A program made the position numbers and the translations under genes. Source: Rhodamnia argentea (taxonomy: Eukaryota > Streptophyta > Magnoliopsida > Myrtales > Myrtaceae). From it: a stretch of 64,000 nt of DNA. This document shows positions 13,005 to 25,498 of the stretch, piece by piece (position 1 is the stretch's first letter; each line of letters starts with the position of its first letter). The notes under the pieces were generated by a model. That model saw only the letters and a program-made list of their open reading frames with translations, was not told the DNA's origin and made no database searches. The DNA lies in the NCBI RefSeq assembly GCF_020921035.1, contig NC_063160.1:22789595-22853594 (forward strand). Direction: 5' to 3'.

Positions 13005-14257
13005 TCCGCCTCTGCCCTCATTCGCCGCCCCTCGCTATTTCAAGCTCCAAACGCATGCCGTCGCGATTACTTAGATCGAGGTTGTTTGAGGTGTGGTTAA
13101 CCTCAAATTGACATAGGACTAAGGTTGTGAGGTCCTGGCAACAACCTGTGTTAGCGAGAGAGAGAGAGAGAGAGATGGAGAAGAGTGAGAGATCTGTAAT
13201 ATATTGCAATACATTGATAAAGTATCGATGGAAAATCGAGTGGTGACCAACGACTCGTGTCTTGGTCCGAAAGCAATGACGCTAGTCGGTGCGATTTGGC
13301 TAGCCAAGCAACAGCTTTACATTTGCACGTGTGACAACGGAGTGCAGCTACCGTGTCTACAAAAATAACAAACTTGATTGAGAATTTGAGCATCCGCGAT
13401 GGATGATAAAGGAAAATGACTCTTTGGGGAAGTGACAATGATAGCCATGAGGATCTCAATGGCGATGAAAAGAATTTGCTCACGTTGAATGTGAACTTGC
13501 AGATAACTTGAGTTTTCGGAATATCATTTTTAAAAGGAGCTGTAAAGTTTCCTTGCGAATCTAAGATAGATGAAAATGATTAAGTATGGATTGACTCTTG
13601 CATTTAGATCTCTTTGAAATGGTTTAAGTGCGCTGCAAAATGATCAACGCACTCTGGCCATCATCACTTCAAACTCTACTCAGAGTAAAAGAAATAGCAA
13701 AAAGCGAAAAATAGCACATATATTATGATAAAATGTTTACGAATAAAAAGATCGATAAGTAACGAAAAAGTTAGGTATTTTTGTCATCCCATTTCAAAGG
13801 ATGAAATTAGCGCGGCCTAATCAACATAGCAAATATTCGGGAATCTCCACGGCGGACAAGAAGGATGCCCTGTCCTCACTGGTTATGAGCGACATCGATC
13901 TTTCGCAAAGTTGCCGAGGATTCTTCTATGTCAAATAAAAGGTAAAAAGCCATTATCCATAGACAATTCATGTCTATTCCAAGTCCTGATACTTGACTAA
14001 TAGTAAATTCATTACAATTGAAACGGTGAACAATGCACAAAATAATTCCGGAGCCTTGGGCGCGCATGATAATATTTATGAAGTAAAATTTTTACTTCAA
14101 AGATGCTTCTAAAGCGAAAATCCGTTTTGCAACGTAACTTTTAAAGTAGAAATTTATTTGATTTATTTTTTTTTTTGAAAAGTAAACAAATAAAATTTTA
14201 TTTAGAAGAGGAAAATTAATTTCTAGTCAAAAGTCGAATTTTAAAGGAGTATATTTG
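12272..14257. other. Intergenic region upstream of the Rieske gene
   Basis: No supported gene. The first part is the Rieske promoter and leader. A GC-rich patch with GGGCCGG-type tandem strings lies at about 12590-12620. There is a (CT)n run at 12969-13000 and a (GA)n run at 13155-13174. The rest (13200-14250) is AT-leaning unique-looking sequence with short spurious reading frames. Confidence 0.5.
12969..13000. repeat. (CT)n microsatellite
   Basis: About 16 perfect CT units in intergenic sequence between the Rieske gene and the hAT element. A shorter (GA)n run follows 155 bp downstream, at 13155-13174. Confidence 0.9.
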
Positions 14258-14265
14258 CCGTGCGC

Positions 14266-15021
14266 TAGGGGTGTGCAACCGGATCGGGTTTACCCGGAAC
14301 CCGGATCGGCCCACCCGAAAAATAGGGTCGGGAATCGGTTCTTGCTCAAACCGGTCCGGGTTTCGGTTCCAATTTTTGGGAATCGGTTGAAATCGGTCCG
14401 ATTCCCGGTTCTAGGTGGAGACCCACCCGGACCGCTTTTAGAACCGGTTTTTAGTTACTTTAAAAAAAAAAAATCCTAATGTAGTGTCCAAATAACTATG
14501 ATTTTGGTTTTATGCTCGTGGTGTTTGAGTTTTTCTGGTCTTGATTCATGCGCGCTTAATGTGGTGTCTTTTAGCATGTTATTTGAATCCTACAATTTCA
14601 GTTTTTTTTAATGGGCACAACGAAAATTGAAGTGTGATAGAAAGACTTGTACTATGTTAATTCAGCGTTACGGAGAATTATTGTTGCTTTTGATGGATTG
14701 TAACTTTTATTTTTTATATTAGGGTTTGTTGCTTTTGGTGGATCATACTATTATTTATTATTATTTTTTGGATTTTTTTTTTTGGTGTATTATAATTTTT
14801 GTTGCTCATTTCATCGATGCTCATATTATTTTGATGAAAAAAAAGGAAAACATGTTCTCGAGTAGACCCTAAAATCGGACCGAAAAATAGGGTCTGTTCC
14901 AAAACAGGTTCCAATACAAACAAGGTCGGTTATCGGTTCCAAAAATTGGGAACCGGTTATATAAGGGTCGGTTTTAGGGTCTAGGTCTGGACCCGGCCCA
15001 CCCGACCCATGCTCACCCCTA
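14266..15021. mobile_element. Non-autonomous hAT-type DNA transposon (756 bp)
   Basis: The left end reads TAGGGGTGTGCA and the right end, reverse-complemented, reads TAGGGGTGAGCA, so the termini are inverted repeats of the plant hAT type. The flanking 8-mers CCGTGCGC (14258-14265) and CCATGCGC (15022-15029) form an 8-bp target-site duplication with one G/A difference, consistent with CpG decay. Both subterminal zones carry many copies of AACCGG, GGTTCC and CCCGG motifs in opposite orientation, while the core is AT-rich. No transposase frame exists, so any movement would have needed a transposase from elsewhere. Confidence 0.85.
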
Positions 15022-15393
15022 CCATGCGCAGCCTTAAAATTCAGAAAAAAAGAGCGAATTCAGGTTAAAAATCAAAAAAAGAAAATAAAATAAAAAGTGA
15101 TTAAAATAATGCCAACTGCAAGTAAAAACAATCTTGCGAAGTCAGCAGCAGCACAGCACTGACACTGAAACCGTACTCCATTGCAGTAGAGGGAGGAAGC
15201 AACAAGCGAGCGAGCGAGCTCTCCTGCAGAAGCATTTTCTCTCTCCTCCCAAGCTCCAATCGCGTCCGGACAAAAGCTCCCCCATCCGTTATCTCTATCC
15301 AAAGCTCTCTTAGCTAAAGGCTGGCCCCTTCACTTAGCGGATGAGCAAAGCAAAGACCTAATCTTTGAATCGAACTTCAAGCTTGACGCTCCG

Positions 15394-18300
15394 ATGGCGA
15401 CGAGGCCGCCGCTCGCCTTCGTGCTGCTGCTCCTCGCCGGAATCCTGTGCGCGGAGTGCAAGTTCATGGTGTACAACACTTCGGCGGGGATCGATCAGGG
15501 GAAGCTGAACGTTCACCTGGTCCCTCACACTCACGATGATGTTGGCTGGTTGAAGACCGTTGACCAGTACTACGTTGGCTCCAATAATTCGATCCAGGTC
15601 TCTCTCCTTCTCCCTCTCCCTCCCTCCCTCCCTCTGTCGACATGTTTTTTCATACTTAAAATGGTGGATGAATTTGAATTTGGTGGCATGATCGTCGTAG
15701 GGGGCTTGTGTTCAAAATGTCCTGGACTCTTTGGTGCCAGCGCTCTTGGCGGACAAGAATCGGAAGTTCATATACGTTGAACAGGCGAGTTTCTTTCTCT
15801 CCCTCTGCAGTGGTCATGTCTGGTTGCAGACGAAACGTAGGAGCCCAACTTCTGAGTCGTTTTAATTTTTTGTTGTAGGTTTTCTTAGCAAAAATGGAAA
15901 GTTTGTGATCAGTATAACTCGATCAATTAGCTTGTCAACTTGCTAATCACAAAGTTATGAAATGCTACAGCTTTCTAGATGGTCGGATGTTCTAAAGAAA
16001 TCAATGTTCCGAGACAGAAATGTGAAAACTGGGATTATGGGAAGCCCTTTAATTGATTTCTTGGACTCCTGAGTATCTGTACTTGAGCATTCCAGTGTCT
16101 CTACGTGATTGCTTTTTTTTTTTTTTTTGGTAAGATCTACGTGATTGCTTTCGTTGTTCAGCAGATCAAATGGTTGAACTATCCATTTATTAGGAAGTCC
16201 ATATTGCTGACTCTTAGAGTATCAGTTTTAGTCGAGGTTTTTCTGATTGGAAGGCTACAAGTAAGGTAGCTTGGAGTAATTTTGATTTGGGTGCCCCTTC
16301 AATTTTTTCTTTCAAGTTACTACTGAAGACTCATACGCTTCCCAGTTCATACATGTGTTCTGTCATTTCAAGTCATTACCTTGGGGATGAATTGATTTAA
16401 ACCATGTTTTCAGGAAGGTTTCTCTTAATTGCATGAAAGGATGAACAGGGAGGGCTTCTTTGACTCTCGTTTCATGTTAGCTGGTGAACTTTCATGCAGG
16501 CATTTTTCCAGCGGTGGTGGAGAGGTCAAAGTGAAACAGTCCAGAATGTTGTCAGGCAACTTGTTAATTCTGGCCAACTGGAGCTCATGTAAGATAGTGT
16601 GCTGCGAAGTTATTAGATTTGAACTTTTTATGCTTTTTCACCCCTGGACACAATCAAGAATAACAGCTATTTGAACCTGATTTTTGTTTTCACTGCTTAA
16701 AAATACCCAACTCAATCTTCTCAGGGCTCAATGCTGCTAATTTCATTACTCTAGTGAGTTTTCTTTACTATGTTACAGAAAAGACACCTGAGGGCGTCTT
16801 TTACTTTCAGGGCCGAATGTATAACTGAGGATATTGGAACTTGACAGTGCTTTACTACATCTCTCATTATTAAGATTTGGATACTTTGCTCCGAATCTGA
16901 CCAACCTCTTGTTGCAGAAATGGTGGTATGTGCATGCATGATGAAGCAGTGCCGCATTACATTGATATGATTGATCAGACAACTCTTGGTCATCGTTTCA
17001 TCAAGGAGGAGTTTGGTGTGACTCCCAGAATTGGCTGGCAAATCGACCCATTTGGTCATTCTGCGGTGCAAGCTTACTTGTTAGGAGCAGAGGTAAGTTT
17101 ATCAATGCGACTCCACCTTTTTGCTTAATGGAAAATTTCTATACCACACCTAAGTTATGGCATAATAAACGAGAAATTATACTCTTTACGTGCTTGAAGT
17201 TAATGAACGTGCACTGTCATGAGGATGCTTATACGGGAAGTCAAAACTCTACATGCCGCTGTTATCATGATAAACAGTTTCTCATAACAAATATATCCCC
17301 CTTTTTAATCCCTATTTATGTAGTAAATTGGCATAGACAATAAACAGTCAATTCTATCTTTCTATTTGCTTAGGTTGGGTTCGACTCGTTTTTCTATGGC
17401 CGCATAGATTATCAAGACAGGGCAAAACGTAAAGATGAGAAGAGTCTTGAAGTAATTTGGCGAGGTTCTAAGAGCCTTGGTTCATCTGCTCAGGTGACGA
17501 ATGTATCTGTTTATCTACTTGTAAAAGATTTGTTTATTTGCATGGTTCACTGGACAGTGGACATGTGGGTTCTTGTATCAGATCGAATCATTTAATGGGA
17601 TGAGCTCAGGTTCATATCGCTCCTTTTGCTTCCTTCTTCTCAATACTTTTAGCTCCTTTCGAATTGTCCCAGATTTTTGCTGGTGCTTTCCCTCAGAATT
17701 ATGAACCTCCATCTAGTTTCTATTTTGAAGTTAATGATGATTCGCCCATAGTTCAGGTAACTTTTAACATAAGGAACAAGTTATTATACACTAACACATT
17801 AGTGCTTACTTGTCCTAGAAGCTTCACTCATTTTCCTTGTTGCATGCAGGATGATATCACTTTGTTTGACTACAATGTTGAAGAACGTGTGAATGACTTT
17901 GTTGCTGCTGCAATAGCCCAAGTAAGTGGATAGGAATGTTTTAAATTTTACTGAAATTCTTCTTCCCAATCTGAATGTCCACTTTGTTGACATCTTTCGT
18001 GTTTTGGATTCAGTTCTAGCATTCTGTCTACTGTGAAGCAGAATGCACTGCTTTCTTTTGTTTACACCTTTTCTTTTTTTGAGCAGAAGATTACCTTGTC
18101 AGTGGTTCTGCAAGCGAGCGTATAATAGATATGTTCTGTTGAAGATGCCACCAACCAGCTTTTACATTACCTAAACGCACATAATTACGTTGAACTTGGG
18201 CTAAATCTCATGCGGAGCTACTCTGTAACTAATTATAGTGGAAAAAAAATTCGGAAAGAAACAACCTCAACAGTTCATCTTATCCAGTCTATACAGCTTG

Positions 18301-21300
18301 GGGCTATGGTTCCAGTGAGTACAATGATTTAATGTGGATTGAACATGTGAATGCTAGTAGTTTGAAAGGAATCTGTGTTCAAGACATTATTCTGCGTTGA
18401 TAAACAGTCAAACCTTGACTTTGACCCCTCCAAGCCAGCATTGAAGCCAGATTTCTCTCTCTTCCACAATGATCTCCTATTAGTTGAAAACTGATGATGA
18501 ATATCAAATTCTCAGGCAAACATCACTCGGACAAATCACGTTATGTGGACTATGGGAACAGATTTCAAGTATCAGTATGCGCTTACATGGTTTAGAAATA
18601 TGGATAAGCTAATTCATTACGTGAATAAGGTATTTGATTCCCTCACTACTTCATAACTGTTTATTCCTCTGCAAGATCACCTGGGCTTCAATTTTCGCTT
18701 TTAATTTTTGCTTCTTCATATCCTCAATCTTCTGTTGTTAATATTATCCTGTCAAGAGTTTTTACGTCTTACTTCGTAGTAACCTCCATTTTGTTGAATA
18801 GCATTTTCTACTACCAACAGGATGGGCGTGTAAATGCTCTTTATTCGACCCCCTCCATATACACCGATGCAAAGTATGCAGCAAAGAAAGCATGGCCACT
18901 CAAGACTGGAGATTTCTTTCCGTAAGTTCAATGCGTAGTTGGACACTCCTCCTTCATCTTCTTTTTTATGTTGTACTAAAGTCGAAGCATTTATGATTCC
19001 AGGTATGCAGATCGTGCAAATTCTTATTGGACGGGATACTTTACAAGCAGAGCAGCTCTTAAACGTTATGTTAGGATAATGAGTGGCTACTATTTGGTAT
19101 GAGTGTATGACAATACTCTTTGGTGGGATTAAGTGGTCTTATTGATTGGTTTGTTGGGGTTGTGATTGTTGTATTCTGGTTTCTTTAGGCTGCAAGACAG
19201 CTGGAGTTTTTCAGGGGAAGAAGTGATTCAGGGCAAAACACAGATTTATTAGCAGATGCATTGGCAATTGCTCAACATCATGATGCAGTTACTGGCACCG
19301 AAAAGCAGCATGTGGCTAATGACTATGCCAAACGTCTAGCCATGGGTTACTCTGAGGTGATGACAATTGTAACCTGGTTGTTCCCTCCATTGAGTATCAC
19401 ATATCAACCGTGTGCATATTCTATGTGCAGGCCGAAGCCGTAGTCGCATCTTCGCTGGCCTGCCTAGTGGAGTCAACGTCATATAAAGAATGTGGAAACC
19501 CTTCTACAAAATTTGAACAGGCAAATATTTGATCTTAAAGCTTGTGATCCATTCTTAATGTTCTTCGACTCCTGTGGCTGTTGTAGAGTGTGCAAGTTGA
19601 TCCTTTTAGTTCCTTAACATTTGGTGCTGTTTTTACCATTGAAAGTACAATATTTCATTGAAGACTTTCACCTCAACCAGAGAGATAGCAAATACTGAAG
19701 TGCAGATGGGCATAGAGAATGACATACTTCACTATGTGCATATCTCTGCTGCTAGCTAGCATGATTGACATAGGTCAAACCATCACACTCATCTTATTCT
19801 TCCCTTATGATTTGGAAAAAAAAAAAAAACATATCTGTAGCAAAAATTTTGTTATTTTGGACAATAAAATCCAAGAAACAATTCATTTTTCCCTTCTTGA
19901 TGTTTGTTCCAATTTTGAGTTATTTAAGGATCCTTTTTCATATTGGAGTTTATAACCAATCTGACAGCGCAATACTTCTTGGTCCAGTGTCCACTCGTGA
20001 ACATAAGCTACTGTCCTTCATCAGAAGCTGATCTCTCCAGTGGGAAAACATTGGTAAGCTGATCTCTCCACTCTTGTACAAAATGGATGTCTATTCCTTT
20101 TGAAGATATGTTAACTGTGTTTTCATGGATTCTAGATCATAGTTGCTTACAACTCGCTTGGATGGAAGAGAGAAGATATCGTTCGAATTCCTGTGAGTAT
20201 CCCAATGACCTTATGAGTGAGTTGAACAGTATTGAATAAAGAGTAATCCCTGGTACTCCTTTTGAGTTCTTCACTCTTGATTCAATAATTGACTGGTGTG
20301 GCTTTGCATGGTTGTCTAGGTTATTGTCTATTTTCATTCTTTAATCTCCTAAATGATCAGTTCAGCAGCCAATTGAACTTTGTTAGGTGATTAATCTTTT
20401 CATAAGTAATTTTTCTCAATGAAGTCAATTGAGGCATCTACATAGTAAGAGAAATAAAAATCTTACCTGGTTCACTACTACTTCGAATAATTTCGGGGGA
20501 GGGTTTCTACTTTCAAACTCAATTTTTCTCCTCCCTGATTTTATGTGATCAGATATCCTTGTACAAAATTTTATCTTCCTATGCCTGTATTCTCATCTAT
20601 GTGCATGTGAATTTTGCAAAACCTGTCACCTGTCTGTAATTAGTTTGGGCAATTCAGCTGCCTCTCTCTCTCTCTCTCTCTTTTGAATCATGGGATGGAT
20701 GCATCAATTCTTAGGATCAGTGACAGTATTTCTGTATTCATTAAGTCAGGGTTTCTGTAGGTTATGACAGAAGATGTTAGTGTTCGTGATTCTGAAGGAA
20801 AGGAGGTTACATCTCAGTTGATTCCAATTACCGATACATTCCTTAGCTTAAGAAGTTACCATGTCATGGCATACTTGGGTAAAACTACGACTGAGGCACC
20901 CAAGTATTGGCTTGTTTTTTCGGCTTCTGTACCAGCTCTTGGTTTCAGTACATTCTTCATCTCAAGTGCCAAAGAGACAGGTTCAATGATGTGATTCTCC
21001 AATATTCTTGCTGCTCGGGCCTATCATATTTAGACTTAACACAAACTTTTTTATTACAGGTGTTAATTCAGCTAAATCTCAAGTATACACCATTGGGAGA
21101 GGCCAAAAATCCTCCATTGATATTCGTCAAGGGAATATTAAGCTTACGTTTTCTGCTGAGGAAGGCAGAATTGCTTATTATTCTGATAGCAAACGTTTTG
21201 TGAGTGGCGTACGATTTCCCGATCCTCTTTGTTGTTGGTTGGGGCAGGGGATTTTAAGTCTAGCAGCGACCTTATGCGCATCTTTATATTTTAGGTTGAG

Positions 21301-21928
21301 GAACATGTTGAGCAGTCTTACAGTTTCTACTCTGCATTTAACGGAACTAAAGAAGATCCTCAGGTCGTGAAACCTTCTCCTCTAGGACTTCTAAATTGGG
21401 CTTGTTTCTTTGTTTTTAAGTCTGTCATCTCATACGACATGGAACGTGTTTTTTAGGCCTCGGGAGCATACATCTTCCGTCCAAATACCACAATTTCTTT
21501 GAAACCTGAAAAAAAGGTTTGGGATGCTTTGTTACGTACTGAAATAGTTGCTAAGTTATGGTTCTTAAGAAATCATTCTGAATGTGCAGAATCCTCTGAC
21601 TGTCATACATGGATCGGTGATGGATGAAGTCCACCAGCAGATCAATTCCTGGATATATCAGGTACCTTGATGGTGTTAATTTTTTGTGTGGGATGACTGA
21701 TTTTTATGACACATTTACATCTCTGTTCTTAATTTTATTTCGGCTTGACATGATGAACTTTTATGATCTAGAATTATAATTCAGCCTGACATGAGCTAAG
21801 TTTGAATGTCTGTTCTTTGAAGTGGAATTTGATTCAGAAGGTTCAGTGCTGTGTAACTTCAAAATTCTGATGATGGCAAAAAAAGCGTGACTATGTTGTA
21901 GATTCACTCTTTTTTAATTAATATTCAG

Positions 21929-21972
<44 letters not shown>

Positions 21973-24717
21973 AATGGGAATTGATTTAGTAGAAAGTTGC
22001 AGCAATAATAAGAAATCTTCTTTCCAATTATGAGGATTTAGGAGAATGTTGCAGCAGTAATAAGAAAATTTCTTTCCAATACAAGTTTGAAGTGAGTTCA
22101 TGCTAGTTCCTGATAATCAGGAATGTGCATTTTTATTCTTTCATAGTTTGGTCCACTATAAATATAACCACAGTGGATAGGTGGTGGGACATTAGTTTCA
22201 TTCAGTCATTCATAGCATCTAATATCTGGGATAATTAGTTTCCTTAGATCCAAGAATTGAGTGAATCTTATATAAAAGACACTTTATATGCTCTCTTACA
22301 TTTAGGTTGAGTGTTCCCTATTGAACAGAAAATGAGTTTGAGATTTCCTGATTATTGTTCCCAAGAAAGATTAACAGACAATATCTTGTATTTTATGAAT
22401 TACTCCTATGCTTCTTAGTGCGAATGTGTTTTTCTGTTGCATGCAGATCACCCGTCTGAACAAGGCAAAGGAACATGTCGAAGTTGAATTCATAGTAGGT
22501 TTCTGCTGTTTCTTCCCTGTGGTTTTATGAAAAAAAGCTCCTGATAATGAGATTTGTTCATATGCATTGGGTTTATCTTGTTATCAGGTTGGACCAATTC
22601 CAACGGATGATGGGATCGGAAAAGAAGTTGTTACCAAGATTTCAACTTCCATGAAGACAAATAAGACATTCTACACAGATTCGAATGCACGCGATTTCAT
22701 TGAGAGGGTATGATGACAATAATAACCTCGAATTTTTTCGAGGGTAGACGGCACTTGTTTATCTGGATAGCTGAAATTGTTGCTAGTTAGGTCGCCTTGA
22801 GCAGTTGTTCTGTTTCTAGAGGCAGATGTTTTATGAAAATTTTCTATTGTCTGTTTATGAAGGAACTGTGATTATCTTTGTTGCAGATTCGTGACTATAG
22901 AACGGATTGGGATTTGAAAGTGGACCAACCAGCTGCTGGAAATTATTATCCGGTATGTTTGTTTTCCTTTTCAGATTTTGGAGATCTACAATGATATGAA
23001 TATTTTGGTATCGACCCCAGAGCGCATTAGTCTATTTGGCATGTTCTTTGACTTTTGGTACTGCATAGGTTTCCATGTGACTCTGCTTTGAGGTTTACCT
23101 TTGTATGGCCAGTGAGCCTTAACTATTAATCCTCTTTATTGATATCTAGATTTTTCATTCTTTTTCAGATAAATCTTGGAATTTTCTTTAAAGATGATGA
23201 GAAAGAATTCTCTGTTTTGGTTGATCGATCTGTGGGAGGATCAAGCTTAGTTGATGGACAAATTGAGCTAATGCTTCATCGGTAAATCATGAATATGCCT
23301 GATTCTGCGAGTTACATAATTATTTTGGAAGTTATCAGATATACAGTATCAGAAGCTTCAAACTGACAGTGTAACCATAAATCTCTATGTAGGAGACTGC
23401 TCAAAGACGATTCCAGAGGAGTGGCAGAAGCTCTGAATGAAACAGTCTGTGTCCTTGAGGATTGCAAGGGGCTGATTGTAAGCACATATCATCAGAAATA
23501 ACTTCTTGAAGAACACTATTACGGTTATTCCATATTCTCCTTCAGTGTGAAGCATCTCTCAATTGGGTTCTTACTGAAGATATACTTTTTTCCAGATTCA
23601 AGGAAAGTACTATTTTAGATTTGATCCATTAGGAGAGGGAGCTAAGTGGCGTCGATCATTTGGCCAGGAGATATTTTCTCCACTTCTCTTAGCATTTGCT
23701 GAACAGGTATGTTAAAACAAAAACTGAAGCCTGTCTTTTCAATCGCTTGAAACAGAGAGCAATCCTATTGTGAATAGTAATATTTCCCCTTTCAGGATGG
23801 AGACAACTGGAGGAATTCTCACACGACCACCTTCTCCGGGATAGATTCCTCCTACACTTTGCCTGAAAATGTTGCTATATTAACTCTCCAGGTGATTGAT
23901 AAATCTTGTCAAAACTGCAATCCTAGATTCCCTCATCATGTCTGTCATTGTTCCATCAAGGAAGAAATGAATGGTACAGCTTATTAGCTGGAGATTTGGT
24001 TCTGCCTGATCAGCATCGTCGCCGTGTGATCATATTGATGTTACTTGACATCTATTTGATCCTTCTTTTGCTAGACTATATGGTCCTTCTAAGTAATATT
24101 ATGTCGCCTGAACCATGTAGGAACTTAATGACGGGAAACTTCTCCTTCGGTTAGCACATTTGTACGAGGTTTGTCTCTCTGTTGCTTAAATCAATTATTA
24201 GAAAAAACCTTTTTGTTGGATTCACTGCTCAATTGACTGCATCCTGTTTTACTTAGCATTTTGTGGTCCATGTTGAAATACTTATGCTGTAATCTTCTCT
24301 CTTTTGCCTGGTTGGACATATGTGAAGATTGGGGAGGACAAGGATCTCTCTGTAATGTCCAGTGTAGAACTGAAGAGTCTATTCCCTGGAAGGAAGGTAA
24401 AGTCAACTGACTAGTCAATCCATTTTTATAAGGATTAACCTATTACCATCGGCAAACACGTTCAACCAACTCTTTTGCCTCCTCATCGATTCCAGATCAG
24501 CAAAGTGACGGAGATGAGCCTCTCTGCCAATCAAGAAAGGACGGAAATGGAGAGAAAGAGACTCGTTTGGGAGGTGGAAGGCTCCAAAGGTAACGAAGGC
24601 AGGATTTTGAGGGGAGGGCCCATTGATCCCACCGAATTGGTAGTGGAGATTGCTCCGATGGAAATCCGTACTTTCATCGTTCAGTTCGATCTGCACCAAG
24701 AGGTCTTCGATGCCTGA
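15394..24717 (+). CDS. GH38 alpha-mannosidase (lysosomal/vacuolar type), 1018 aa, 29 exons
   Basis: Exons: 15394-15597, 15701-15784, 16500-16588, 16918-17092, 17374-17493, 17673-17756, 17850-17921, 18516-18629, 18821-18921, 19003-19096, 19189-19356, 19431-19520, 19988-20053, 20136-20192, 20761-20980, 21060-21199, 21295-21363, 21457-21516, 21590-21661, 22447-22494, 22588-22707, 22887-22952, 23169-23281, 23393-23477, 23596-23706, 23796-23891, 24121-24168, 24328-24396, 24496-24717. They total 1019 codons. This is a class II alpha-mannosidase that trims alpha-linked mannose from glycoprotein glycans in the vacuole or apoplast. A cleavable signal peptide (about 1-22) precedes [12 protein letters not shown], whose H47 and D49 should bind zinc. 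D169 in QIDPFGHS is the expected nucleophile, and [11 protein letters not shown] (around H409-H410) is the second zinc-site motif. Introns 2 and 12 use GC donors. The length matches the plant family. Confidence 0.96.
15607..15632. repeat. Pyrimidine-rich CTCC tract in alpha-mannosidase intron 1
   Basis: A short run of CTCC and CCCT units just after the first splice donor. It is low-complexity sequence and has no coding meaning. Confidence 0.5.
20661..20681. repeat. (CT)n microsatellite in alpha-mannosidase intron 14
   Basis: About ten CT units in the intron between the exons ending at 20192 and starting at 20761. Confidence 0.85.
21931..21971. repeat. (CT)n microsatellite in alpha-mannosidase intron 19
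   Basis: About 20 CT units lie in the 785-bp intron after the exon ending at 21661. Just downstream, two similar stretches with AGCAGTAATAAGAAA-like sequence (around 21999-22015 and 22051-22072) suggest a small local duplication. Confidence 0.85.
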
Positions 24718-25498
24718 AGGCTTCGGAAATCAACGTCATTCGGTCCAGAGAAGGCGTTCCACGCCAGGCGGGATTATTAACTAGTCTGTCCTCCGAGCTC
24801 GTCGCGCAGTATTACGAGTCTTGTTGTAGTTGTAATTCCCTTGTATAATGATGAACTGGAGTGTATGTAAGTGGGCACAGGCGTAGAATTATGCAGTTGG
24901 GGTGGTGCAAATCGATGGGAATAACATCCCTGAACATATTCATGCCTTAGTGCCTACCGTCTGAAACTATGGTGGAATAGCATGAATCCAATCCAAAATG
25001 GCCTCCGTCCTTCCTGTCTTTTTCCCTTAGAATTCAACTTTGTCTTAATGTATTTTTACATTTTATAGTAATAAAAAAGTCATGTTCACGGTTGTGTCGG
25101 CTACTGGTTAAGCATACTAATTAAGAATTAATTCGGTGTTTAAAAAAATTAATGCGTTGGAAATCATTAGAGCTTTCTTAACTAGTTGTTCAATACGTGT
25201 TCCCGAGTCATTAGTTAATAAAATCCGACTCATTTTGAACCGCAGCTACTTCCATGTAGGTGAATCGGGTGAAGCAGGGGGCATTTTCCGTAAATAAGCC
25301 CACGTAGCAGGGGTGTGAATGTAATTACAATGGGCTATATCCGGTCAAGATGCGGCAGATGCCGGTCTTCCCGGAGCTCGCGTTGCAGCGCCATAAAAGC
25401 AGTTCCACTTCGATCCAGAAGCGTAGAACTTGCGGCGTCTCCCAACACGGCCCGACCCGACCCGACGAACTTTCTTCACGGAATTCCTGAAGATTTTC
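24718..25498. other. Alpha-mannosidase 3' UTR and RNF10-like gene promoter
   Basis: No gene is seen. The first 300 bp are likely 3' UTR. The interval 25060-25300 is AT-rich, and the region from about 25340 becomes GC-richer and is the probable promoter and leader of the RING gene. Confidence 0.5.
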
